A DNA stretch of 64,000 nt, from NCBI RefSeq assembly GCF_003417465.1, contig NZ_QVMV01000027.1:1-64000 (forward strand), given 5' to 3'. Source of the stretch: Wenzhouxiangella sp. 15190 (GTDB lineage Bacteria > Pseudomonadota > Gammaproteobacteria > Xanthomonadales > Wenzhouxiangellaceae). Below the pieces are notes generated by a model. It was not told the origin of the DNA and ran no database searches. It saw only the letters and a program-made list of their open reading frames with translations. Shown piece after piece: positions 8,918 through 16,294 of this stretch; within the stretch, counting starts at the first letter, position 1; every line of letters starts with the position of its first letter. Both the position numbers and the translations under genes were made by a program.

Positions 8918-9002
8918 CAGCAATGTGTCGGAGCGGAAAACCCGCCACATCAGGCGTGCTGAAGCACGGCCCAAGCGTGACCCGGCCTCCGACTCAGCGC
9001 CG

Positions 9003-9031
9003 ATACTAGCACTATCGTTTGGTAATGAAAA
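9003..9031 (-). promoter_or_regulatory. Probable promoter of the TonB receptor, overlapped by an inverted repeat
   Basis: On minus: TTTTCA (9031-9026), 17-base spacer, TAGTAT (9008-9003). An imperfect inverted repeat, CGATA-N7-TATCG (9001-9017), covers the -10 box and shares CGATACTAG with the palindrome at 8902-8917. A repressor bound here would block initiation. The leader would be about 135 bases. Confidence 0.5.
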
Positions 9032-9147
9032 GGGTTATGTTAAGCGCGCGTAAACCTCCGAAATTTCGAGCCAAACCGCTCGAACAGCGGGGTTCCGGGC
9101 AGCCGGGAGGGCGCCCGGAGGGCCAACCGGCCCCGGTTGACACGGCA

Positions 9148-10899
9148 TCAGCCTAACGCTTCTCTAATCCGCCCCAGGGTTTCATGCAGCGTCGACGGCA
9201 CGCGCGAGCCGAAGGATTCGAGATGCTTGCCGATGGCCTCGATCTCCTCGCGCCATTCGGCCGGATCGATCCTGAGCAACTCTTCCATATCGGGCCGCTC
9301 GTCGAGTCCGTCGAGGTTGATCGACCCGGCTTCGGGAAGCGCCCCGACCGGCGTGTCGACCGCGTCGACCTGGTCACGGCATCGGGCCATGATCCACTCG
9401 AGTACGCGCATGTTGTCGCCGAAGCCCGGCCAGATGAAGCCACCGTCGGCGTCGCGTCGGAACCAGTTGACCTGGAAGATCTTCGGCGGTCGTGTCAGCT
9501 TGCCACCCACATCCAGCCAGTGAGCCCAGTAGTCGGCAAAGTGATAGCCACAGAAAGGCTTCATGGCCATTGGGTCGCGCCGCACGATGCCCACCTGGCC
9601 GGTGGCCGCGGCGGTGGTCTCGGATGCCATGCCGGCGCCGACGAGCACACCGTGGGTCCAGTCGCGGGCCTCGAGCACCAGCGGCGCCAGGCTCGCGCGC
9701 CGGCCGCCGAAAATGATGGCGTCGATCGGCACGCCGTCGGGGTTGTCAGCCTGGTCGGAATAACTCGGGCAGCGATCGATCGACACGGTAAAGCGTGAAT
9801 TGGGATGCGCCGCCGGACCATGCTTGGGGTCGAAGGGCCGGCCGCGCCAGTCCTTCGCCGGCTTGCCCTCGCCCAGGCCCTCCCACCAGGGCTGATTGTC
9901 TTCGGTGACCGCAACGTTGGTAAAAATGGTGTCGCGATCGAGCATGGCCAGGGCGTTGGGATTGGTTTTCGCGCTCGTACCCGGCGCGACGCCGAAGAAC
10001 CCGGCCTCCGGGTTGATCGCCCATAGCCGCCCATCCTCGCCCGGATGCAGCCAACAGATGTCGTCGCCGACCGTCCATACCTTCCAGCCGGCCTCGCGGT
10101 AGGCCTCGGGCGGGATCAGCATGGCCAGGTTGGTCTTGCCGCAGGCCGAGGGGAAGGCGCCGGCCACGTAACGAACCTCGCCTTCGGGGTTTTCGATGCC
10201 GACGATCAGCATGTGCTCGGCCAGCCAGCCCTCGGTGCGCGCCTGGTAACTGGCGATGCGAAGCGCGTGGCACTTCTTGCCCAGCAGCGCGTTGCCGCCG
10301 TAGCCCGAACCGAAGCTCTGGATACTCAGGTCTTCGGGAAAGTGCATGATGTAGCGGCGATCAGGGTCGAGTTCGCCGGTCGAGTGCAGGCCCTTGACGA
10401 ATCGGCCGTCACGCTCGATGCGCGCCAGGGCATCACGACCCATGCGCGTCATCAGGCGCATGTTGGCCACCACGTAGGGGCTGTCAGTAATTTCCACGCC
10501 GCAGCGCGAAAACGGCGACTCGATAGGCCCCATGCAATAAGGCACGACATACAGGGTGCGGCCTTCCATGCAACCGGCGAACAGGCCGTTCATCAGGGCG
10601 CGCGCCTCGGCCGGGGCCATCCAGTTGTTGTTGGGCCCGGCGTCGTCCTCGCGCTCGGTGCAGACATAGGTGAGGTGCTCGACCCGGGCCACGTCGGCCG
10701 GGTCGGAGCGATGCAGGTAGCAGTCCGGATGGGTTTCGGGGTTGAGACGCTCGAGATCGCCCGACTCGACCATCTCGGCGATGAGCTTCGTGTTCTCGGC
10801 CCCGGAGCCGTCACACCAGTGAACCCGGCTCGGCCGGGTGTGGGCCGCGACCTGGTCGACCCAGTCGTTGAGCGCTTGCAGTTTGGAAGGCATCGTCAC
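9148..10899 (-). CDS. pckG: Phosphoenolpyruvate carboxykinase (GTP)
   Basis: 583 residues, the length of the GTP-dependent family rather than the ATP family. It converts oxaloacetate and GTP to PEP, CO2 and GDP, the first committed step of gluconeogenesis. Visible signatures are the kinase-1 loop FPSACGKTN (249-257) with the reactive Cys 253, the kinase-2 VGDD (277-280), SFGSGYGGNALLGKKC and the substrate-binding WxRxD region near the C-terminus. It is followed on the same strand by pfp's opposite end, so the two glycolytic/gluconeogenic genes sit side by side on minus with 133 bases between. Starts GTG 10899 and ATG 10893 are both possible. Neither has a strong ribosome site, and the difference is two residues. 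Confidence 0.97.
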   Translation of the reverse strand: MTMPSKLQALNDWVDQVAAHTRPSRVHWCDGSGAENTKLIAEMVESGDLERLNPETHPDCYLHRSDPADVARVEHLTYVCTEREDDAGPNNNWMAPAEARALMNGLFAGCMEGRTLYVVPYCMGPIESPFSRCGVEITDSPYVVANMRLMTRMGRDALARIERDGRFVKGLHSTGELDPDRRYIMHFPEDLSIQSFGSGYGGNALLGKKCHALRIASYQARTEGWLAEHMLIVGIENPEGEVRYVAGAFPSACGKTNLAMLIPPEAYREAGWKVWTVGDDICWLHPGEDGRLWAINPEAGFFGVAPGTSAKTNPNALAMLDRDTIFTNVAVTEDNQPWWEGLGEGKPAKDWRGRPFDPKHGPAAHPNSRFTVSIDRCPSYSDQADNPDGVPIDAIIFGGRRASLAPLVLEARDWTHGVLVGAGMASETTAAATGQVGIVRRDPMAMKPFCGYHFADYWAHWLDVGGKLTRPPKIFQVNWFRRDADGGFIWPGFGDNMRVLEWIMARCRDQVDAVDTPVGALPEAGSINLDGLDERPDMEELLRIDPAEWREEIEAIGKHLESFGSRVPSTLHETLGRIREALG

Positions 10900-11032
10900 G
10901 CCGCTGTCGGAGATGAATCAAGGTCCGGCAGGTTAGCGGCTTGCCGGCCCGGAATCAATCACTCGCGATCGGAATTTCCAATACCTTCGGAGCCGGCCGG
11001 CGAGATATTCCAATACTCGCTTGCCTGGCTCC

Positions 11033-12295
11033 TCAAAACTCGAAATCGTCCAGCGTTCGATCGACGTAAACGAAATCCGGGCGCACGTACTCTGGCAGAC
11101 CATCCTTGCCGTAAGACGGATAGGCTTCGCCCCGGATCAGCGGCTCGAGATAAGCGCGGCAGCTCGGCGTGATGCCGAAGCCGTCGGCCGATATGAATTT
11201 CTTCGGCATTTTCTTCTCGCGGTTGGCGATACGTGACAGTGGCGCCGACTCGATCTTCCAGCGATAGGGCTTGTTGCCGGTGCGCTTGATGACCGGCATC
11301 ACGCCGGACTCGCCGGCCAGCGCGAGGTCGACGGCGCCCTTGCCGACGGCGCGGGCATGTTCGAGGTCAGTCGCCGAGGCGATATGGCGCGCCGAGCGCT
11401 GCAGGTAGTCGCTGACCGCCCAGTGACACTTGTAGCCGAGACTTTCCTTGACGACATCGGCCACCACGGGCGCGACGCCGCCGAGCTGCTTGTGGCCGAA
11501 GGCATCGGTCGTACCCGCATCGGCCAGGAACGTCCCGTCGGGCGTGCGCGCGCCCTCGGAAACGACGATCGAGCAATAGCCGTTGACCTCCACCGACTGC
11601 CGCACCCGGTCGAGAAACTTCTCTTTATCGAAAGGCACTTCGGGAAACAGGATGATCTGCGGCGGATCGCCCTTTTCCCGGCACGCCAGCCCGCCGGCGG
11701 CCGCGATCCAGCCGGCGTGGCGGCCCATCACTTCCATGATGAACACCTTGGTCGAGCTCGACGCCATGGCCATCACGTCCAGGCTCGCTTCCAGGATGGA
11801 CACGGCCACGTACTTGGCCACCGATCCGAAGCCCGGGCAGTTGTCGGTTACCGGCAGATCGTTGTCGATGGTTTTCGGGACACCGATGCACTGCACATGA
11901 AAGCCGAGCTTGTCGCCGATCTGCGAGACCTTCCAGGCGGTGTCGGCCGAATCGTTGCCGCCGTTGTAGAAGAAATAGCCGATATTGTGCGCCTTGAACA
12001 CCTCGATCAGGCGCTCGTACTCGCGCCGGTTCTCTTCAATCGACTTGAGCTTGTAACGGCAGGAGCCGAATACGCCGCCGGGCGTGTGGTTGAGCGCGGC
12101 CACTTCCGACTTCTTCAGCCTGGACGTATCGATCAGGCGCTCTTCGAGCGCACCCATGATGCCGTCGCGCGCGGCCAGCACCTTGCCGATGCGATCCCGG
12201 TTGTCCCGGGCCTCCTCGATCACGGCCGCAGCGGTGGCGTTGATCACCGGCGTGACACCGCCGGACTGCGCATAAAGGATGTTCTTCTTTGGCAT
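11033..12295 (-). CDS. pfp: Pyrophosphate-type 6-phosphofructokinase
   Basis: 420 residues of the phosphofructokinase fold. It phosphorylates fructose 6-phosphate, and with PPi as donor the reaction is reversible, serving both glycolysis and gluconeogenesis. The donor-site loop reads GGND (112-115) where ATP enzymes have GGDG and classic PPi enzymes GGDD. The Asp in the last position is the mark of PPi use, while the Asn in the third is unusual. The catalytic PKTIDND is at 140-146 and MGRHAGW follows. The lack of an ATP-type Gly argues for PPi, but this is inference from the motif. It lies upstream of pckG on the same strand, which fits a reversible enzyme. The start is ATG 12295 (MPKKNILYAQSGG). 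Confidence 0.9.
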   Translation of the reverse strand: MPKKNILYAQSGGVTPVINATAAAVIEEARDNRDRIGKVLAARDGIMGALEERLIDTSRLKKSEVAALNHTPGGVFGSCRYKLKSIEENRREYERLIEVFKAHNIGYFFYNGGNDSADTAWKVSQIGDKLGFHVQCIGVPKTIDNDLPVTDNCPGFGSVAKYVAVSILEASLDVMAMASSSTKVFIMEVMGRHAGWIAAAGGLACREKGDPPQIILFPEVPFDKEKFLDRVRQSVEVNGYCSIVVSEGARTPDGTFLADAGTTDAFGHKQLGGVAPVVADVVKESLGYKCHWAVSDYLQRSARHIASATDLEHARAVGKGAVDLALAGESGVMPVIKRTGNKPYRWKIESAPLSRIANREKKMPKKFISADGFGITPSCRAYLEPLIRGEAYPSYGKDGLPEYVRPDFVYVDRTLDDFEF

Positions 12296-12345
12296 GACGC
12301 GTTCTCGTGATCGAAGCCTGTCAGGAAGGATAGCGAATCATCGGC

Positions 12346-12533
12346 TTGTTCGCTGGTTGGCTGGTTGGCTGGTTCGGCAACTGCCGGCACTGCGGGGCGG
12401 CCCAGCCGCGATGGCCCAATGCCACCTGCAAGCGAGATCCTATCAGGGCTCACCCGCTTTCGCGGCGAAGCCGCCCACCAAGCCTTTCCGGCGCCGAACC
12501 AGCCAACAAGCTAACAAGCCAACCAGCGAACAA
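12346..12533. repeat. Inverted repeat of CTGGTTGG-type short tandem units
   Basis: Left arm 12346-12375 (TTGTTCGCTGGTTGG then two more GGCTGGTT units) and right arm 12496-12533 are near reverse complements, differing by one extra unit (AACAAGCT). They enclose about 120 bases with no gene. The arms are built from 8-base units resembling CCAACCAG/CCAACAAG. The 374-base gap from 12296 to 12669 otherwise holds the adk promoter. Such repeats may fold into a long hairpin in RNA from either side. Confidence 0.6.
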
Positions 12534-12589
12534 TTCCTATTGTCGACTTTCTGGAAGCAGGCACTCCCCGACATTTCCTTCCCCCGCGT

Positions 12590-12618
12590 TTGACAGTCCC
12601 CACCCTTCCGGTTAGCTT
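12590..12618 (+). promoter_or_regulatory. Probable promoter of adk
   Basis: TTGACA (12590-12595), a 17-base spacer and TAGCTT (12613-12618) precede adk by about 50 bases. The -35 is perfect and the -10 is weak. Confidence 0.5.
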
Positions 12619-12669
12619 TGACGGCTTGATCTTACATTAACTACGCGCGCAAGCGCGAGCGTCGAAATC

Positions 12670-13230
12670 ATGCGAATCGTACTGCTCGGCCCACCCGGCT
12701 CCGGCAAGGGCACCCAGGCTGCTCTGCTGAAGGAACGAATAGGTGTTCCGCATATCTCCACCGGCGATCTGCTTCGCTCCGCCGTGGCTGAAGGAACCGA
12801 ACTCGGCAAGAAGGCCAAGGCGGCCATGGACGCCGGCGAACTGGTCTCCGATGAACTGATGCTGGGCCTGATCGAGGAGAAGCTGGGCCAGCCGGAAGTC
12901 GAACCGGGTTTCATTCTCGACGGCTACCCGCGCAACCAGGCGCAGGCCGAAGCGCTGGACCAATTGCTCGAGCGCCTGGGACAACCGCTCGATCGGGCAC
13001 TGGAGCTCGTCGTCGACGAAGAACAGATCGTCCAGAGGCTGGCGAAACGGGCCGAGGAAGAAGGTCGTTCCGACGATACCGAGGAAGTGGTGCGAAATCG
13101 CCTGGCCATCTATCGCGAACAGACCGCGCCGATCTCCGAACACTATGCCAAAAAGGGACTCCTGGTGCGGGTCGACGGTATCGGCGAAATCGAGACCGTC
13201 AACCAGCGCCTGGCCGCTGCGCTGGACTGA
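12670..13230 (+). CDS. adk: Adenylate kinase
   Basis: 186 residues. It catalyses ATP + AMP to 2 ADP in the cytoplasm. The P-loop GPPGSGKGT is at 7-15, AMP-binding residues in HISTGDLLR and FILDGYPRN, and a short LID with no zinc cysteines (KRAEEEGRSDDTEEVVRNRL). This makes it a short-type bacterial Adk, shorter than the 214-residue E. coli form with its longer LID. Its last 32 bases overlap, in antisense, the 3' end of the TusA-family gene. A sigma-70-like promoter is seen at 12590-12618. Confidence 0.97.
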   Translation: MRIVLLGPPGSGKGTQAALLKERIGVPHISTGDLLRSAVAEGTELGKKAKAAMDAGELVSDELMLGLIEEKLGQPEVEPGFILDGYPRNQAQAEALDQLLERLGQPLDRALELVVDEEQIVQRLAKRAEEEGRSDDTEEVVRNRLAIYREQTAPISEHYAKKGLLVRVDGIGEIETVNQRLAAALD

Positions 13231-13462
13231 CGCGGATTCGCGCCCGCAACAGTCCGTCGCGCGTGTCCGCCCGCACCAGTTCGTGACCGGTTCGCTGGCA
13301 AAAGACCGCCAGATCGAGTTCGGCCATCGGATCGGTTGCCAGCACCTCCAGTTCGGCACCGGGCGGGAGATCTTCCAGTGCCCGACGCGTTTGCCACACG
13401 GGTTCGGGGCAGGCCATGCCGCGGCAGTCGACGACTCGAACGTTGGAATCTCGCTCGCTCAT
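13199..13462 (-). CDS. TusA/SirA-family sulfur carrier protein
   Basis: 87 residues. The family motif CPxP is present in VVDCRGMACPEPV, in which the first Cys after Met-Ala is the sulfur carrier. The following helix and strand (LEVLATDPMAELDL..FCQRTGHEL) match the TusA fold. Members pass persulfide sulfur in tRNA thiolation or other sulfur transfer; which pathway is served here is unknown. I chose ATG 13462. Its CAT shares two bases with the ATG of the divergent gene at 13461, so each gene's start lies within the other's leader. An in-frame start at 13522 would add 20 residues with no family likeness. The 3' end overlaps adk. Confidence 0.82.
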   Translation of the reverse strand: MSERDSNVRVVDCRGMACPEPVWQTRRALEDLPPGAELEVLATDPMAELDLAVFCQRTGHELVRADTRDGLLRARIRVSPAQRPGAG

Positions 13463-13955
13463 GTCTGAATTCTTCTCGCGCCTGGTCGGCATTCTGCTGC
13501 TCAAGAACGGCCCGCAGGACATGCCGGCCGGTGTCGTGGCCCCAATGCTGGCTACGGGGTTTTATGTGGCCGCCACCGCACTGTCGCTGTCGGTCGGCGA
13601 GGGCCCGGAGAATGCGGTGGGCGTTCTGGTCCTGGCAGTCGCCCTGCCCGTGATCCTCGTTCGCATTGTACTCGGCCTTCGCGGCCACCCCTCGCGCTGG
13701 GGACAGACCCTGACCGCCCTGTTCGGCACGAGCGCTCTGTTGTCGCTGTTGTCGTTACCACTGGCCACCGCCGGTGGCAGCGAGCCGAACGCCATCGTGA
13801 CGGTCGTCAGCCTCGTGCTGTTTTTCTGGTCCTTCACCGTGGACGGCCATATCTGGCGCCATGCACTGGACACATCCTTTGCCGTCGGACTGGCGGTGGC
13901 AGTGGTACTGTTCGCGGTATCGATGTACATAATTACTTCAGTAGCGGGTCTCTAG
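13461..13955 (+). CDS. Integral membrane protein, function unknown
   Basis: 164 residues with four to five hydrophobic helices (about 29-46, 52-70, 85-105, 110-128, 138-160) and a short cytoplasmic N-terminus (MSEFFSRLVGILLLKNGPQDM). The arrangement resembles Yip1-like inner-membrane proteins, but I see no diagnostic motif and give no function. Its ATG overlaps the divergent TusA-family ATG by two bases. Its stop TAG shares two bases with the left end of the inverted-repeat element at 13954-14350, which separates it from mpl. No other start gives better upstream spacing. Confidence 0.72.
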   Translation: MSEFFSRLVGILLLKNGPQDMPAGVVAPMLATGFYVAATALSLSVGEGPENAVGVLVLAVALPVILVRIVLGLRGHPSRWGQTLTALFGTSALLSLLSLPLATAGGSEPNAIVTVVSLVLFFWSFTVDGHIWRHALDTSFAVGLAVAVVLFAVSMYIITSVAGL

Positions 13956-14350
13956 TGGTCCTCCAACCTGATCATTGCGAATTCAGTGGGTCTGTCAGCA
14001 TTCAGGGCAAGGCGCGGCTCGCAGCGCAGGCGACGAAAGCTTGCCGGTTTTCCGCAGGCAAGAAGGCAAGCTGGAGTGCCGTCGCGCGTGAATGGCCGTA
14101 GCCCTTTACAAGAGCCGGAACGCCGCCATGAACGCTGACAGACCCACCCTTCGGGCGCTCCTGTGGCGCTCCGTTGCAGGGCAGGCGAAGCTGCATGGCG
14201 GCTTTCGCGCAGCGAAAGAAGCCTTGCGAGAGCAGCCGTTGGCCGTGTTGCGTCGCTTGCCAAGGGCTACGGCCATTACCTGCGCGCCGCGCCTTGCAGC
14301 GAAGCGCCACAGAAGCGCTGAATCCGTAATGATTAGATTGGAGGACCACT
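13954..14350. mobile_element. MITE-like element with terminal inverted repeats
   Basis: A 397-base segment is bounded by 23-base terminal inverted repeats (13954-13976 and 14328-14350; AGTGGTCCTCCAA against TTGGAGGACCACT, 21 of 23 matching). Similarity continues inward: a GCAAGGCGCGGC block at about 54-71 bases from each end, and AATGGCCGTAGCCCTT in both arms. Inside is a further inverted pair, GGGTCTGTCAGCATTCA with TGAACGCTGACAGACCC. No transposase frame is credible, and the long frames through it look like translated repeat. I see no target-site duplication. It begins within the upstream stop codon and ends one base before the mpl GTG. The GGAGG of its right end acts as the mpl ribosome site. 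Confidence 0.72.
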
Positions 14351-14351
14351 G

Positions 14352-15710
14352 GTGAAAATCCATATTCTCGGCATATGCGGCACGTTCATGGGCGGGCTTG
14401 CGGCCCTGGCCCGATCCGACGGTCACCAGGTCAGCGGCTCGGACGAAAACGTCTACCCGCCCATGAGCACCCAGCTCGAAGCGCTCGGCATCGAGTTGCG
14501 TGAAGGCTACGACCCGGATCACATCCCCGACGATGTCGATCTGGTCATCATCGGCAACGCGCTGAGTCGCGGCAACCCGGCCATCGAATTCGTGCTCGAC
14601 AACGACATCCCGTTTGCCTCCGGCCCGCGCTGGCTCGGCGAGACCTACCTGCGCCGCCGCTCGGTGCTGGCGGTCGCCGGCACCCACGGCAAGACCACTA
14701 CCGCGAGCATGCTCGCCTGGATCCTCGAGTACGCCGGCAAGAACCCCGGGTTTCTGATCGGCGGCGTTCCGGTCAACTTCGATGTATCGGCCCGCACCGG
14801 CGAGGATCTGTTCGTGGTCGAGGCCGACGAGTACGACACGGCCTTTTTCGACAAGCGCGCCAAGTTCGTTCACTACCGGCCGCGCATCGCCGTGCTCAAC
14901 AATCTGGAATTCGACCACGCCGACATCTATCCGGACCTGGCCGCCATCCAGACCCAGTTCCACCACCTGGTGCGCACCATTCCCGGCAACGGCCGGCTGG
15001 TCGTCAATGCCGCCGACGCCAATCTGCGCGCCGTGCTCGAAAAGGGATGCTGGACGCCGGTTTCCGGATTCGGCCTGAGCGAAACCGGTGTCGGCGACTG
15101 GCAGGTCACACTGGAAGAGCCGGCGGGCCGCAAGCTGGCGATTCATCATGCCGGCCAGCCGGTCGGCAGGTTCGAATGGACGATGACCGGCCGGCACAGC
15201 GCGCTGAATGCGCTGGCCGCCATTGCCGCTGCCGAAGCTGCCGGCATCGAGCCGTCGACTGCCATCGAGGCCCTGTCCGAGTTTCGCGGCGTCAAGCGCC
15301 GTCAGGAACTGCTCGGTGAGCGCAGCGGCATCCACGTCTACGACGACTTCGCCCATCACCCCACGGCCATCCGCCTGACCCTGGAAGGCCTGCGTCGCGC
15401 GGTCGGCAACGCCCGCATCCTCGTCGCACTCGAACCGGCCAGCAACACGATGCGCGCCGGCTTTCACGTCGCCGACCTGCCGTCGGCGCTGACGGCCGCC
15501 GATTTCGTCTGGCTGCGCAGCTCCGAAGGTATGGACTGGGACCCCCACGAGGTGATCGAGAAAACCGGCGGGCAGGGCCGCCCGCGCAGCCGGGTGGAGA
15601 ACATGCTCGAGGACATGCTCGCCGAGGCCCGGCCCGGCGACCATGTCATCTTCATGAGCAACCGCGGCTTCGAGAATGCCCCGCGACGATTCTTCGAGGC
15701 CCTGGCGTGA
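14352..15710 (+). CDS. mpl: Murein tripeptide ligase Mpl
   Basis: 452 residues of the Mur ligase family. It joins UDP-N-acetylmuramate to the recycled tripeptide L-Ala-gamma-D-Glu-meso-DAP, a step in peptidoglycan recycling. The N-terminal motif HILGICGTFMGGLA is that of Mpl (against GIGG in MurC). The ATP loop AGTHGKTTT is at 109-117, with VVEADEYD, the LNNLEFDHADIY motif and the C-terminal YDDFAHHPTAI. It starts with GTG at 14352, preceded by TTGGAGG at the right end of the inverted-repeat element. The next gene overlaps its stop as GTGA, so the two are co-translated. Confidence 0.96.
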   Translation: MKIHILGICGTFMGGLAALARSDGHQVSGSDENVYPPMSTQLEALGIELREGYDPDHIPDDVDLVIIGNALSRGNPAIEFVLDNDIPFASGPRWLGETYLRRRSVLAVAGTHGKTTTASMLAWILEYAGKNPGFLIGGVPVNFDVSARTGEDLFVVEADEYDTAFFDKRAKFVHYRPRIAVLNNLEFDHADIYPDLAAIQTQFHHLVRTIPGNGRLVVNAADANLRAVLEKGCWTPVSGFGLSETGVGDWQVTLEEPAGRKLAIHHAGQPVGRFEWTMTGRHSALNALAAIAAAEAAGIEPSTAIEALSEFRGVKRRQELLGERSGIHVYDDFAHHPTAIRLTLEGLRRAVGNARILVALEPASNTMRAGFHVADLPSALTAADFVWLRSSEGMDWDPHEVIEKTGGQGRPRSRVENMLEDMLAEARPGDHVIFMSNRGFENAPRRFFEALA

Positions 15711-16294
15711 GCCGCGAAACGCTGCCGCTGTTTCCGTTGAAGACCGTGCTCTTCCCCGGTGCGCCGCTGAGCCTGCGCATCTTCGAACAACGCTATCTCG
15801 ACATGGTGCGCGACTGCGCCCGTACCGCCACCGGCTTCGGGGTGGTCTGCGCCTGGCCGGCGGAACAGGAAGGCCGGGCCAAGCACGCCCGCATCGGTAC
15901 CGAGGCAATGATGGTCGATTTCGACCAGCTCGACGACGGACTGCTGGGCGTGACCTGCCGTGGACAGCGGCGCTTCCTGATCCGCGAGACACACGCTCGC
16001 GACGACGGCCTGCTCATCGGCGAAGTCGATTGGCTGCCGCCCGAACCCGCCGTACCCGTACCGCCGCACTGTGCCGCCCTGCAGACCCTCATCCAGGAAC
16101 TGATGCGCCACCGTGACCTGGCCGACCACTTCGAGGTCGACGTCGAGGACGCCAGCAGCCTGGGGAGAACCCTGGCGGCCAGCCTCGCCCTGCCCGAGGA
16201 ACACGCCCAGGCCCTGCTGGAAATGACCGACCCGGTCGCCCGCCTGGAAGGCCTGATCAGTCTGCTTCAGGAAGAGGATTCCGAAGACGACTGA
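15707..16294 (+). CDS. Lon-protease substrate-binding-domain protein
   Basis: 195 residues made of a LON substrate-binding domain only, without ATPase or protease domain. The opening LPLFPLKTVLFPGAPLSLRIFEQRY is the classic LON N-terminal motif, followed by the conserved RGxRRFxI strand. Stand-alone members are found in many proteobacteria, and their function is unknown, perhaps in protein quality control. GTG 15707 overlaps the mpl TGA. The last 38 bases overlap in antisense with the end of the DedA-fusion gene on minus. Confidence 0.86.
   Translation: MSRETLPLFPLKTVLFPGAPLSLRIFEQRYLDMVRDCARTATGFGVVCAWPAEQEGRAKHARIGTEAMMVDFDQLDDGLLGVTCRGQRRFLIRETHARDDGLLIGEVDWLPPEPAVPVPPHCAALQTLIQELMRHRDLADHFEVDVEDASSLGRTLAASLALPEEHAQALLEMTDPVARLEGLISLLQEEDSEDD

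Noticed and set aside
14106-15992. A 628-residue minus-strand frame over mpl and the repeat element
   Set aside because: mpl on plus is clear, and part of this frame is translated repeat.
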